Assembly (NCBI GenBank): GCA_016704465.1
Contig: JADJAD010000019.1
Coordinates: 162,636 to 226,635, forward strand
Length of the DNA: 64,000 nt
Source of the DNA: Gemmatimonadota bacterium
GTDB taxonomy: Bacteria > Gemmatimonadota > Gemmatimonadetes > Gemmatimonadales > Gemmatimonadaceae
Direction: 5' to 3'
The first letter of the stretch is position 1. Each line of letters begins with the position of its first letter. The position numbers and the translations under genes are program-made. The notes beneath the pieces were generated by a model, which did no database searches, was not told where the DNA came from, and was given only the letters and a program-made list of their open reading frames with translations. Positions 1-7,933 of the stretch are shown here, one piece after another.

Positions 1-973
1 CGGAACCGCTCCATCTGCGCGAGCGACGCGTTGTAGGCGTCGCGAAGCGGCGCCGCTCCGGCGATCGCCCGATCCCGTACCCGCGACGAGCGCTCGATGT
101 CCTCGACAAACGCGCGGTGCAGGGGGGGCATGTAGTCTCGGACCGCCCGCAGGTACTTGCCGGCGGGGACGTCGGGGTGCGCCAGTCCGAGCAGCGCGTC
201 AAAGACCTGCAGCAGCGAACTCTGGGCCGCGCTTCCGCCGAGGTACTTCTTCGGCTCCTCCGACACGCCCTCGTACACCGCGCCCGGTGCGGGCCAACCC
301 GTCACATACGGGCGCACTCGCAGGTAGTACGTCGCCGGGTTGCACCATTCCCGGATGCGGTGCAGCGCCTGCAGCACCGCGTCCATGCCGTTGGCGTACG
401 CCTCCAACTCGCGAGCGAGTTCCCCATCCGACGCGTCGCGCGAGGAGCGGTCGGCCGCCGCAACAATGGGCAGCAGGGGAGCGCCTGCCAACTCCACCCC
501 CATCGAGGCGATGAAGAACCAGTCCTCGTCGACCCCTCCAAGGAAGTTCACCCGGTACGCGCGTTGTCGATCGACAGCGGCGCCGAGGGATCGAGGAGTT
601 GCCAGTTGTTGAGCGTCATGGAGGCGTAGTGCGCAATCGGCGGCCGGCCGAGCGTTTCCGCGAGCGCACACAGTGGCACCGCGACGGCGGCCGGAATCCG
701 CAGGTGCGGCTCCGCGCCTCCCCAAACCCAGCCGTTGACGAAGTGCGAGAGCAGCAGCATCCCCCGCTCGCGCTCTGCGGCGGTTTGGAGTGCGGCGGCG
801 TCGAGCAGCGGCAGGCGTTCCAGCGCCCGTCGCAGCCGCCGCGACCTGATGAGCGCCGACATGTCCGGAACGATCGCCTCCCATGGCGCAAACGGCGCTG
901 GGAGCTCGCGAAGTGGCGCGATGCCGGGAAGAAAGCCGTGGTTCGGATCGACCGCGTAGCGTTCGAGCGACAT
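1..973 (-). CDS. Indoleamine 2,3-dioxygenase, C-terminus off the left edge, one frameshift
   Basis: A heme dioxygenase that would open the indole ring of tryptophan to N-formylkynurenine, the first step of the kynurenine route. The start ATG (971-973) gives an N-terminus with the family pattern RYAVDPNHGFLP, then LLSHFVNGWVWGG and PPIAHYASMTLNNW. The frame breaks near 571 (after SIDN) and resumes one base over as YRVNFLGGVDEDWFF. It then runs through AQSSLLQVFDALLG to YMPPLHRAFVEDIE, whose His (codon 117-119) aligns with the proximal heme ligand. The match continues on both sides of the break, so either one base is missing in the sequence or the gene is freshly broken. The last residues lie outside the window. 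No other kynurenine gene is visible nearby. Confidence 0.85.
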
Positions 974-1198
974 GCGCGAGTCCTGTGCGACGCGGAGCGC
1001 CTTACGGGGAGGCCGGCGCCGGAGTTCTCCGGGCGCCCGGACGGGGACGAAGCAGGGGGAGGCGGTTGCGTACGGCAAGCATATCGCGACATCGCGGAAC
1101 GTGTCATACGGTGTCTGTTCGGCCCGCGGAGTGACCGCGACGGCCGGTGGGGACGAGGCGTTCGTACATATTTCCGCGGCCCTCACTTCGGAGCACAC

Positions 1199-1882
1199 AT
1201 GACCACCGCGTTCTCTCGCCGCCACCAGATGGCCGCGCTGCTCTTCAGCATCGTCTCGATCCTTCCTCTCGTGCACGCTGGCGCCCAGACGCCACCTCCC
1301 AGGGCGACCGTGGCCTCGGTTACGCCTTACGTGGGCTATATCGCCTTCGGCGATTTTGCCACCGGACCGCTTGGGACCAGTGTCTCCAACGCGGGCGCGG
1401 CGCTGTTCGGCGCCACGTTGGGAATCGACATGTCGCCACGCGTCGGACTGGTAGGAAATATCGGCTTCGCCAACACCAAGCTGCGCGGCGACCTGCCGCT
1501 GCTCGGTGGCTACAGCTTCGGCGACAGCAAGGTCCTGCTGCTCGATGCCAATGTGCACCTGGCCCTCACCGTCCCCGTCGCGGTGCCGGCACCCGGATCG
1601 ACCCAGATGCAGTTCGGGACGTTCGTCGAGGCCGGGGTGGGTGCGATTCGCTTCGACCAATCGGTGGGGCCCCTCAATACGGTCGCCACCAACTTCGCCT
1701 TCAATGTGGGCGCCGGTGCCGACATTGGCCTGACGCCCAGCCTCGACCTGCGCCTGTCGGTCAAGGACTACATCGGCAAGTTCGACTTCTCCGACGCCCT
1801 CGGCACCGCAATCGGTGGACGGATCAACAGCAAGGTCGCCAACAACTTCGCCTTCACGGCCGGGCTGAAGCTCTCGTTCTAG
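1199..1882 (+). CDS. Outer-membrane beta-barrel protein, porin-like
   Basis: A secreted protein of 227 residues. It has a signal peptide (about residues 1-28, hydrophobic LLFSIVSILPLVHAGAQ) followed by alternating hydrophobic strands rich in Gly, Phe and Ala. The strands include TPYVGYIAFGDF, VGLVGNIGFANTKL and FGTFVEAGVGAI, and the chain ends in FAFTAGLKLSF, a terminal Phe typical of Bam-inserted barrels. The length fits an 8-strand OmpA/OmpW-size barrel. It is divergent from the dioxygenase and 46 bp before the amidohydrolase. The exact function cannot be read from sequence. Confidence 0.75.
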   Translation: MTTAFSRRHQMAALLFSIVSILPLVHAGAQTPPPRATVASVTPYVGYIAFGDFATGPLGTSVSNAGAALFGATLGIDMSPRVGLVGNIGFANTKLRGDLPLLGGYSFGDSKVLLLDANVHLALTVPVAVPAPGSTQMQFGTFVEAGVGAIRFDQSVGPLNTVATNFAFNVGAGADIGLTPSLDLRLSVKDYIGKFDFSDALGTAIGGRINSKVANNFAFTAGLKLSF

Positions 1883-1928
1883 GCGAGGGATTCGAATCCG
1901 GCGTGTCTCACCCTCGGCCCCACGTCGC

Positions 1929-3248
1929 GTGATCCTCACCACACTCGCATTGCAGGTCGTCGTCATCATGCATGCGACGATCATCGATCCGGACTCGCCG
2001 ACTGTTCGTGCCGACCAGGCCGTCGTGGTGCGAGGGAGCCGCATCGAGCGCGTGGGCCCGTCGGCGACCGTTCGTCCGCCCGACGGCGCGCGCGTGATCG
2101 ATGCGACGGGCAAGTACCTGATCCCGGGCATGTGGGACATGCACGTGCACGTCGATGTCACGGGGGGGCGCCCGCTGTTGGGGCTCTTCGTCGCGGCGGG
2201 GGTGACCGGCGTGCGCGACATGAACGGCGACCTGGCACGATTGCGTGGCTGGCAGCGCGAGATCGTCGCCGGAACGCTAGCAGGACCACGAATGGTTGTG
2301 TCGGGTCCGTACATCACCGGGCGCGCCTCGCCGCTTCCACACCTGCTGGCGCTGACGCCTGCAGAGGGGGAACGCGCCGTTGACTCGCTCGCGCGCATCG
2401 GCGTGGACTTCATCAAGGTCCACAACCGACTGTCGCCCGAGACGAGTGCGGCGATCGGGCGTGCCGCAGCGCGCCACGGCATGGTGGTCGCCGGGCATGT
2501 CTCGCTCCCCCTCTCGCCACTCGACGCCGCGCGCAGCGGGGTGCGAAGCGAGGAGCACCTGTACGCTTTCCCCAATTGGTGCTCGCCCGCTGACTCCGCC
2601 GTCATCGCCGGCGCCACCGAGCTGCAGCAGTACGTCATGGGGCGTTGCACGTCGGAGCCGCAGGCGGCGATGTATGTGGCGTTGGCGCGCGAACAAACGT
2701 GGATCACCCCAACGCTCGGTGTGCAGCAGGGCCTCGCAGAGCTGCGCGTCCCCATTGTGCGCGGCGACAGCACGGCGCAGTACTACAGCGACGCGCTCCT
2801 GGAGCGACTTGCCGAGGAGTTCGAGCTCCCTCCCGCACCCCCTGCGGCCGCGGTGGCCGCCGGCCAGCGACTCTTCGAGCGGCGCCTTGCACTGGTCGGC
2901 GCCCTGCATCGGGCAGGTGTTCGGTTGCTCGGCGGGACCGATTCTCCGCTCACGGTCGGCGGGCCTGGCGCCTCGCTCGTTGGCGAACTCGAGTGGCTCG
3001 TGCGGGCCGGGCTCACCCCGCGTGAGGCGCTGCGTACGGTCACGACCGAGCCCGCGCGCTACTTCGCTGCGGACTCGCTCGGTTCGGTGTCCGCCGGGCG
3101 CGTCGCCGATCTCGTGTTGCTCGACGCGGACCCGCTCGAGGATGTCGCCAACGTGCGCCGCATCGCGCTGGTGATGAGCAATGGGCGCCTCTTCGAGGCA
3201 CGGGATCTCGAGCGACTGCGCGTGGATGCGCGCCGCGCGGCGCGGTAA
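1929..3248 (+). CDS. Metal-dependent amidohydrolase (imidazolonepropionase-like)
   Basis: A 439-residue amidohydrolase-superfamily enzyme. It shows the N-terminal beta domain, the metal motif MWDMHVHVD, the bridging-lysine strand DFIKVHN, a metal His in VVAGHVS and the catalytic Asp in LGGTDSPLT. It ends with the returning beta domain (AGRVADLVLLDADPL). Relatives hydrolyse amides or cyclic amidines, some are prolidase-like, and the substrate here is not predictable. The GTG at 1929 keeps the first beta strand; an ATG at 1968 would cut it. No clear signal peptide. The stop lies inside the 15-bp repeat array at 3241. Confidence 0.8.
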   Translation: MILTTLALQVVVIMHATIIDPDSPTVRADQAVVVRGSRIERVGPSATVRPPDGARVIDATGKYLIPGMWDMHVHVDVTGGRPLLGLFVAAGVTGVRDMNGDLARLRGWQREIVAGTLAGPRMVVSGPYITGRASPLPHLLALTPAEGERAVDSLARIGVDFIKVHNRLSPETSAAIGRAAARHGMVVAGHVSLPLSPLDAARSGVRSEEHLYAFPNWCSPADSAVIAGATELQQYVMGRCTSEPQAAMYVALAREQTWITPTLGVQQGLAELRVPIVRGDSTAQYYSDALLERLAEEFELPPAPPAAAVAAGQRLFERRLALVGALHRAGVRLLGGTDSPLTVGGPGASLVGELEWLVRAGLTPREALRTVTTEPARYFAADSLGSVSAGRVADLVLLDADPLEDVANVRRIALVMSNGRLFEARDLERLRVDARRAAR

Positions 3249-3315
3249 GCATGAGCGCGGTAAGCATGAGCGCGGTGCGCATGAGCGCGGTGCGCATGAG
3301 CGCGGTGCGCAGGGG
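3241..3315. repeat. 15-bp minisatellite, five copies, over a stop codon
   Basis: Five head-to-tail copies of a 15-base unit: two of cgcggtaagcatgag, two of cgcggtgcgcatgag, and a last degenerate one ending in gcagggg. The array begins inside the last codons of the amidohydrolase and includes its TAA (3246-3248). The same length and the same catgag end recur in the array at 32435. Confidence 0.95.
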
Positions 3316-3457
3316 CGCAGAGAGAGGGGGCGCCTGAGGATGGGCGCGTGAGGAAGCTCACGCGCGCGCAGCGGAGGCGGTGACGCTCGCCGGGGCGGAG
3401 GCGATTGTTCGGCATTCGTGCGCTAGGCTACAGACAGCGTGCTCGGCGCACTCACAC

Positions 3458-3487
3458 TTGACAGCTTACGGTCTCGTGCGAGAATAT
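3458..3487 (+). promoter_or_regulatory. Sigma-70-type promoter for the isoprenoid block
   Basis: A perfect -35 TTGACA (3458-3463), 18 bases, then GAATAT (3482-3487) as a -10; the 17-base alternative is AGAATA. Transcription would begin near 3494. This argues for the GTG at 3523, not the in-frame GTG at 3439 upstream of the promoter, as start of the first gene. Confidence 0.55.
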
Positions 3488-3522
3488 GGCGTGAACGATC
3501 CGAGCGTCGGGAGCTTGCCGCT

Positions 3523-4569
3523 GTGTCTGCTGTCGCTGCCGCACCCACACCCGCCTTCGTTGGCGATCTCCTGACCTATCGCGACGCCGTCATTGGCGAG
3601 ATGCGCGCGATCATCGCGGAGAAGGGGTTCGACGACGTGCTGTCGCAGCGACTCGCAGACTATCCACTGCGTGCCGGCAAGGGGCTGCGGCCCGCGCTCT
3701 GTCTCGCGACGTGCCAGGCGTACGGCGGCGGAGCACCACACGCGCTCCCCACCGCGGTTGCACTCGAGCTCTTCCACAACGCCTTCCTCGTGCACGACGA
3801 CGTCGAGGACGAATCGCTGCACCGGCGCGGGGCCCCCACCATGCACCAGGACTGGGGGATCGCGATTGCCGTCAATGTCGGCGACGCCCTGAACGTCCTC
3901 GCCATGACGCCGCTGTTGCGCAACCTCGAGGTGGTGGGACTCGAGAAGACGCTGCGCATCTTCCGCGAGATCGAGCAGATGGCGCGTGAGTCGGTCGAGG
4001 GGCAGGCGATGGAGCTCGAGTGGGTGCGTGCGAATACGTGGGAGTTGCGCGACGCGCACTACTTCCGGATGACGTCAAAGAAGACGTGCTGGTATACCAC
4101 CATCGCACCCTGCCGGCTGGGGGCGCTGGTCGGTGGTCCGCTCGAGGTCGACCTCGAGCCCTGGATCCACTTCGGGTACCAGCTCGGCGTCGCATTCCAG
4201 ATCCAGGACGATCTCCTCAACCTCGTGGGCGAGGAGGAGCGTTACGGCAAGGAGACGGCCGGTGATATCTGGGAGGGCAAGCGCACCCTGATGCTGATCC
4301 AGCTGCTGCAACGCGCCCGCGGTCGGGAGCGGCAGCGCGTGCTGCGCATCATGGGGACGCCGCGCGCCCGCAAGACACAGCAGGATGTCGACTTCGTGCT
4401 CGCCGCGATGGAACGCCACGGCGCGCTCGACCACGCGCGCACGATCTCGCGCGACTTCGCCCGCGAGGCACGCACCGCGCTCGCCTCGATCACCGCCACG
4501 CTCCCCGCATCATCGCACCTGGACTTCCTGGAGTCGATGATCGACTACGTCATCCACCGCGACCTGTAG
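3523..4569 (+). CDS. Isoprenyl diphosphate synthase (polyprenyl synthetase family)
   Basis: A trans-prenyltransferase of 348 residues that would condense isopentenyl diphosphate onto an allylic diphosphate. The first Asp-rich motif is DDVED (residues 92-96) in LFHNAFLVHDDVEDES. The second is DDLLN (229-233) in FQIQDDLLNLVG, with Asn in place of the last Asp. GKGLRPAL and a lysine-rich region GKETAGDIWEGKRTLM are present. The residues before the first motif (Ala at -5, Phe at -4) suggest a C15-C20 product, which is inference only. The GTG start was chosen because the promoter lies just upstream. It heads an eight-gene block ending in a hydratase-like and a lipid-binding-like protein, so its product probably feeds a dedicated pathway, not quinone synthesis. 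Confidence 0.88.
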   Translation: MSAVAAAPTPAFVGDLLTYRDAVIGEMRAIIAEKGFDDVLSQRLADYPLRAGKGLRPALCLATCQAYGGGAPHALPTAVALELFHNAFLVHDDVEDESLHRRGAPTMHQDWGIAIAVNVGDALNVLAMTPLLRNLEVVGLEKTLRIFREIEQMARESVEGQAMELEWVRANTWELRDAHYFRMTSKKTCWYTTIAPCRLGALVGGPLEVDLEPWIHFGYQLGVAFQIQDDLLNLVGEEERYGKETAGDIWEGKRTLMLIQLLQRARGRERQRVLRIMGTPRARKTQQDVDFVLAAMERHGALDHARTISRDFAREARTALASITATLPASSHLDFLESMIDYVIHRDL

Positions 4570-4570
4570 T

Positions 4571-4625
4571 CCCAGCGTTCGCACAACACCCCGCCCCAGC
4601 GTTCGCACAACACCCCGCCCCAGCG
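4571..4625. repeat. 24-bp direct repeat after a stop codon
   Basis: Two exact copies of a 24-base unit beginning cccagcgttcgcacaac (4571-4594, 4595-4618) and the first seven bases of a third. The array starts one base after the TAG of the prenyl synthase and fills about half the gap to the next gene. Confidence 0.95.
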
Positions 4626-4680
4626 CCGAGCCCATCGTCCTCCACGTCCGCATCGCCAGCCCCGATACCCGGAGACCGTC

Positions 4681-5067
4681 ATGAGCAGCCCCGACATTCC
4701 CAGCGAATACACCACCCACATGGACCTCGCGCTCAGCGGGGGCGTGGACATGGGGCTCGATGACATCCGGATCAATGCCATCGCACCCATCACACTCAAC
4801 AGCACGAGCGCGCTCAACAGTACCAGCACGCTCACCTCGACCAGTTCCCTGACCACGACCAACGCGCTGTCGTTGAGCGTGGAGCGCCTGCCGCGCATCG
4901 CCCTCGACGTCACCATGGCCATGCGGCCAACGCGCATCTCCTTCCCGATCAACATGAAGTTCGGCGTGAAGAGCATGGGGATGGAGCTGTTCTGTTTCCA
5001 TGTGTGCGGCGAGAGCATGGTGATCGTCGAGGATTACGTCGCGCGCCCCGCCGAGCTCTGTCCCTGA
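4681..5067 (+). CDS. Unrecognised protein with a Ser/Thr/Leu/Asn repeat segment
   Basis: A 128-residue protein without signal peptide or membrane segment. It opens with a conserved-looking stretch VDMGLDDIRINAIAPI. A low-complexity segment follows (about 38-66) with a period of five to six residues in which LNSTS and LTSTS alternate. Then come beta strands (VERLPRIALDV, ISFPINMKFGVKSMGMELF) and three Cys at 105, 109 and 127, two of them in FCFHVCGE. I do not recognise the family. It is second in the isoprenoid block, between two repeat arrays. Its composition suggests a beta-rich structural or binding protein, not an enzyme. Confidence 0.65.
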   Translation: MSSPDIPSEYTTHMDLALSGGVDMGLDDIRINAIAPITLNSTSALNSTSTLTSTSSLTTTNALSLSVERLPRIALDVTMAMRPTRISFPINMKFGVKSMGMELFCFHVCGESMVIVEDYVARPAELCP

Positions 5068-5083
5068 CCACCGACCAACACCG

Positions 5084-5127
5084 AACGTTCGAACAAACGT
5101 TCGAACAAACGTTCGAACAAACGTTCG
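5084..5127. repeat. 12-bp array of palindromic CGAACGTTCG-type sites
   Basis: One aacgttcg followed by three exact copies of aacaaacgttcg (5092-5103, 5104-5115, 5116-5127). The first site with its flank reads cgaacgttcg, a 10-base perfect palindrome, and each copy keeps the aacgtt core at 12-base spacing. The array sits 17 bases after one stop and just before a strong aggagg ribosome site (5133-5138) for the gene at 5146. It could be a multi-site operator or a plain minisatellite. Confidence 0.85.
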
Positions 5128-5145
5128 TACGCAGGAGGCGCACCC

Positions 5146-5934
5146 ATGCAGAGATACTCGACCCCGCCAGGCGAGGGGTGGCACCCGGACCGCGATACCG
5201 TGGTCCTGCGCGGCATGCCCCCGGTGCTGTGGGGCGACGTGACGCTCGTGAACGACAGCGATGAGAAGGTCAAGGTGCGGCAGCTCGACGTGACGGCCGG
5301 CAAGGGGATGAAGGGGCGCCTGGCCCCGGGCGGGCTGCGCATCGGCGCTCGCCTTGCCCCGCGCGATACGGCGCGCGCGCGCGCGTCCATGCGAGTCGAT
5401 CCGCACACCCCGCCCGGACGTTACGCGATGGACGCCGAGGGATTCGCCGCGGGGGGCGTGGTCCTCGAGGTCCTGGAGCGCGTGTCCACGCTCCTCACGC
5501 CTGCACGTCTCGACCTGCGCGGCGCCCCGGGCGAGGTGCTCACCGCCGATGTCGCCGTCACCAATCGCGGCAACGTCCCGTTGGAGGTGCCGCGCGCCGC
5601 GCTCGTCCATCTCGAGGAGCGTTACTGGATGGGACGTTCGCTGACCTACGTGCTGCGCGACGTCGCGCGCGACACCGGGGCGGCGGCGTATCTCGACAGG
5701 CTGCTCGCCGAGCTCAAGGACTCGGACATCCGTCCGATGCGGGTGGAAGTGGCGGCCAAGGAGGGTGAGTTGGCGCCGGGGGACAGCCTCGCGGCGCGCC
5801 TCACATTGCACCTGCCGGAAGAGCTCCGGAAGGGGCGCGAGTACGTCCGGTCGATCACGTTCATGCACGCCCGCCTGTTCGTTGCGGTCGCCTGCGACGG
5901 CAGTGCGTCGTCCACCAAGCGGAGGGCCCGATGA
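5146..5934 (+). CDS. Ig-like beta-sandwich protein of the isoprenoid block
   Basis: A 262-residue protein with two Ig-like sandwich segments (about 15-110 and 115-255). These have the alternating pattern of NEW3/COG1470-type domains: VTLVNDSDEKVKVRQLDV, TADVAVTNRGNVPLEV and DSLAARLTLHLPEELRKG. No signal peptide or transmembrane helix is seen, which is unusual for this fold and suggests a cytoplasmic location. A strong ribosome site lies 7 bases upstream. Its stop overlaps the next start (ATGA), so the two are probably translationally coupled. No catalytic motif is visible; scaffolding or lipid binding is a guess. Confidence 0.7.
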   Translation: MQRYSTPPGEGWHPDRDTVVLRGMPPVLWGDVTLVNDSDEKVKVRQLDVTAGKGMKGRLAPGGLRIGARLAPRDTARARASMRVDPHTPPGRYAMDAEGFAAGGVVLEVLERVSTLLTPARLDLRGAPGEVLTADVAVTNRGNVPLEVPRAALVHLEERYWMGRSLTYVLRDVARDTGAAAYLDRLLAELKDSDIRPMRVEVAAKEGELAPGDSLAARLTLHLPEELRKGREYVRSITFMHARLFVAVACDGSASSTKRRAR

Positions 5935-6632
5935 GCCGAGTATCGATGAAGTCCATGCAGTCCGGCGGGACGGCCGCCGCCGACCTGCTGAGCGTCGCTC
6001 CGCGCCTGCTGGTCCTGTCGATGGAAAGCGCGCAGGACTTTGTCTCGCGTGCCACCTCGACGCTGCCGGCCATGCCCGGCATCGACGCCGTGCGGCGCTC
6101 CGTCGTGGGGAGTGACGATTGCGGCTGCGACATTCCCGAGACGGACTGCCCGCCGCGCTGCGTCTGCGAGTTCCACTGGGAGGGGAGCCCGGGCGAGTGG
6201 TTTCACGCCACGATTCGTGTGCGCAATACGAGTCGGGTCGCGCGACAGTTCTCGGTGGTCTCGACCGACCTCGGCGGCGTGGCCGCCGGGAAGCTGACGG
6301 TCGCCCCGGCGCGGTTGCAGCTCCCGGGGGGCGCGGCGGCCAACGTCGCGGTCAGCTATCACGTGCCCGCCGGCACCGCGGCGGGGAGCGCGACCGCCGA
6401 GCTGCTCGTGACCGGCGCCTACGAACAGTGCGTCACGGTGCGGCTCACCGTGCAGCCGCAGTCGACGATCACCTGCGAGGTGGCGCAAGGCGATCCTCCC
6501 CGGCGCGTGCGCACCATGCACTGGTACCGGCACTGGCAGTGCGAGGAACCGTGCGAGCCGCCGCGCCCCTCGACCGTACCCGTCCCCGGGACGCCGTCCA
6601 CCAGCGTGCGACCCGCGCAACCGACCGGCTGA
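5931..6632 (+). CDS. Cys-rich Ig-like protein with HWYxHWxCxxxC tail
   Basis: A 233-residue protein. It has an N-terminal helical region, then a Cys cluster (C64, C66, C73, C77, C79) in CGCDIPETDCPPRCVC. An Ig-like sandwich follows (about 85-175: ATIRVRNTSRVARQFSVV). Near the C-terminus a second motif H197-W-Y-x-H-W-x-C204-x3-C208 precedes a Pro-rich end. The spacing of Cys and His suggests metal binding, or disulfides if exported, but no signal peptide is evident. The start overlaps the previous stop by four bases. I recall similar short Cys-rich sandwich proteins in other bacteria but cannot name a family. Confidence 0.7.
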   Translation: MSRVSMKSMQSGGTAAADLLSVAPRLLVLSMESAQDFVSRATSTLPAMPGIDAVRRSVVGSDDCGCDIPETDCPPRCVCEFHWEGSPGEWFHATIRVRNTSRVARQFSVVSTDLGGVAAGKLTVAPARLQLPGGAAANVAVSYHVPAGTAAGSATAELLVTGAYEQCVTVRLTVQPQSTITCEVAQGDPPRRVRTMHWYRHWQCEEPCEPPRPSTVPVPGTPSTSVRPAQPTG

Positions 6633-6657
6633 GCCTTCACGCCACGGACGAGCGACC

Positions 6658-7473
6658 ATGGCCAACGCCGAAACGTTCATCGACGAAATCAAGGGACTCC
6701 TGACGCGCAACATGGAGGCGAATACGCAGCTCGCCTCGCGCGTCTCAGGCCTGCTGCAGCAGTCCGCGCGCGAGGGGCTTCCCGCCACCCCGAACGAGCT
6801 GTTCGCCCGCTGGCTCGACTTCAATCTTGCGTCGGCGACCGTCATCTCCACGCACTCGACCGAGGTCATGCGAGGACTCGTGGATGCGGCGGAACGTTCG
6901 CTGCTCGGGCGAGCGCTGCCATCGCACGAGCAGGGGGTGCCCAACGCTGGAACCACGCCCCCGACCGCGGCCACACCGATCGACCTGCACGTCGAAGGGA
7001 CACCGGGCGAGACGGTGCGCGCGCCGTTCCTTATCGCGAATGAATACGACCGTCCCCTCGAGGTCAGCTTCGAGGCGTCACCGCTGCGTGACGAGGCGGG
7101 GCGTGAGATCGCGGTTGGCCAGGTGACGTTCGAACCGGGCGCGCTCACCCTCGCGCGCGGGCAGCGAGTGGTGCAGGCGGCCATCGCCATCCCGGACAAG
7201 GCAGCGGTGGGTGCGACCTACCGCGGCGAGGTGCGCATCAAGGGATATCAGGCCCGCACGATTGCCCTGGCGCTCTCCGTCGTGGCGCGGGATTCGGCGA
7301 GCGAAGCGGCGCAGGAATCGACGGCGGCGTCAACGCCCCGTGCAGCGGCAGGCGCATCGGCGCGCGCAGCGAAGGGATCGTCGACATCCGGTCGCGGGGC
7401 GAAGGGAGACAGCAGCGGGAGGAAGTCGTCGCGCGGCAAGAAGCGTCGTTCGGGCGGGAAGGCGCAGGAATGA
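6658..7473 (+). CDS. Helical plus Ig-like protein with basic disordered tail
   Basis: A 271-residue protein in three parts. An alpha-helical N-terminus (about 1-85) reads FIDEIKGLLTRNMEANTQLA. A beta-sandwich (about 98-212) contains TPGETVRAPFLIANEYDRPLEV-type strands and carries the same GETV/NEYDRPLEV pattern as its neighbours. A tail from about 215 is made of Ala, Ser, Gly, Lys and Arg and ends in GKKRRSGGK. The tail could bind nucleic acid or acidic lipid surfaces. The helical part resembles granule- or phasin-like coats only in general character. The gene lies 25 bp after its upstream neighbour and overlaps the next by four bases. Function unknown. Confidence 0.68.
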   Translation: MANAETFIDEIKGLLTRNMEANTQLASRVSGLLQQSAREGLPATPNELFARWLDFNLASATVISTHSTEVMRGLVDAAERSLLGRALPSHEQGVPNAGTTPPTAATPIDLHVEGTPGETVRAPFLIANEYDRPLEVSFEASPLRDEAGREIAVGQVTFEPGALTLARGQRVVQAAIAIPDKAAVGATYRGEVRIKGYQARTIALALSVVARDSASEAAQESTAASTPRAAAGASARAAKGSSTSGRGAKGDSSGRKSSRGKKRRSGGKAQE

Positions 7474-7925
7474 CGTCGCGCCAGCCTGCGCGTACGCGCC
7501 GCCCGACGCTCCCCTGCCTGACGATTGCCCGCAGCCCGGCCAACGACGTGCGGGTCATCGTCAACGCCTTTGCGTCGACGCCGGCCCTGGCTGGCCTGCT
7601 CACCGATCGCGCCGGCTTCGTGGGAGAACACCGGGCGGAGCTGCGCGAACTGCTGCAGCAGCTCACCGGCCGCATCGGAGCCTGGATCGAGTCGGCGGAG
7701 CGCTCGACCGCTGATGATCACCCGCGCGCGCAGGATGCCCACCGGTATCCGGTGTTGGCAGCCGCGAGGGCAGCGGCGGCGGGCGCACCGCCGGCCACCA
7801 CGAGCGCACCTCCCGACGCGACACCCGGGCGCCCCGCCGCGCGCCGTCGCCACGCGGTGCATCGCGCGGCATCCACTCCCGCCGCCTCCCTCGCCGAGTG
7901 GCGCGGGGGGGCGCTGCTGCGTTAG
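7470..7925 (+). CDS. Small helical protein with Ala/Pro-rich tail
   Basis: A 151-residue protein with a basic N-terminus, two predicted helices (about 27-78: NAFASTPALAGLLTDRAGF, ELRELLQQLTGRIGAWIESA) and an Ala/Pro/Arg-rich disordered end. It starts within the previous stop (ATGA) and ends eight bases before the hydratase-like gene, so it is firmly inside the operon. Its stop TAG is part of the recurrent octamer CGTTAGGC. I do not recognise it; a small assembly partner is the most that can be suggested. Confidence 0.6.
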   Translation: MTSRQPARTRRPTLPCLTIARSPANDVRVIVNAFASTPALAGLLTDRAGFVGEHRAELRELLQQLTGRIGAWIESAERSTADDHPRAQDAHRYPVLAAARAAAAGAPPATTSAPPDATPGRPAARRRHAVHRAASTPAASLAEWRGGALLR

Positions 7926-7933
7926 GCAGGGCC

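Noticed and set aside
974..2773. Upstream extension of the dioxygenase frame on the minus strand
   Set aside because: It runs antisense through the barrel and amidohydrolase genes; the family N-terminus begins at the ATG at 973.
3439..3522. Longer N-terminus for the prenyl synthase from GTG 3439
   Set aside because: The consensus -35 and -10 lie inside this stretch, so the transcript would start after it; the extra residues are Arg-rich and not family-like.
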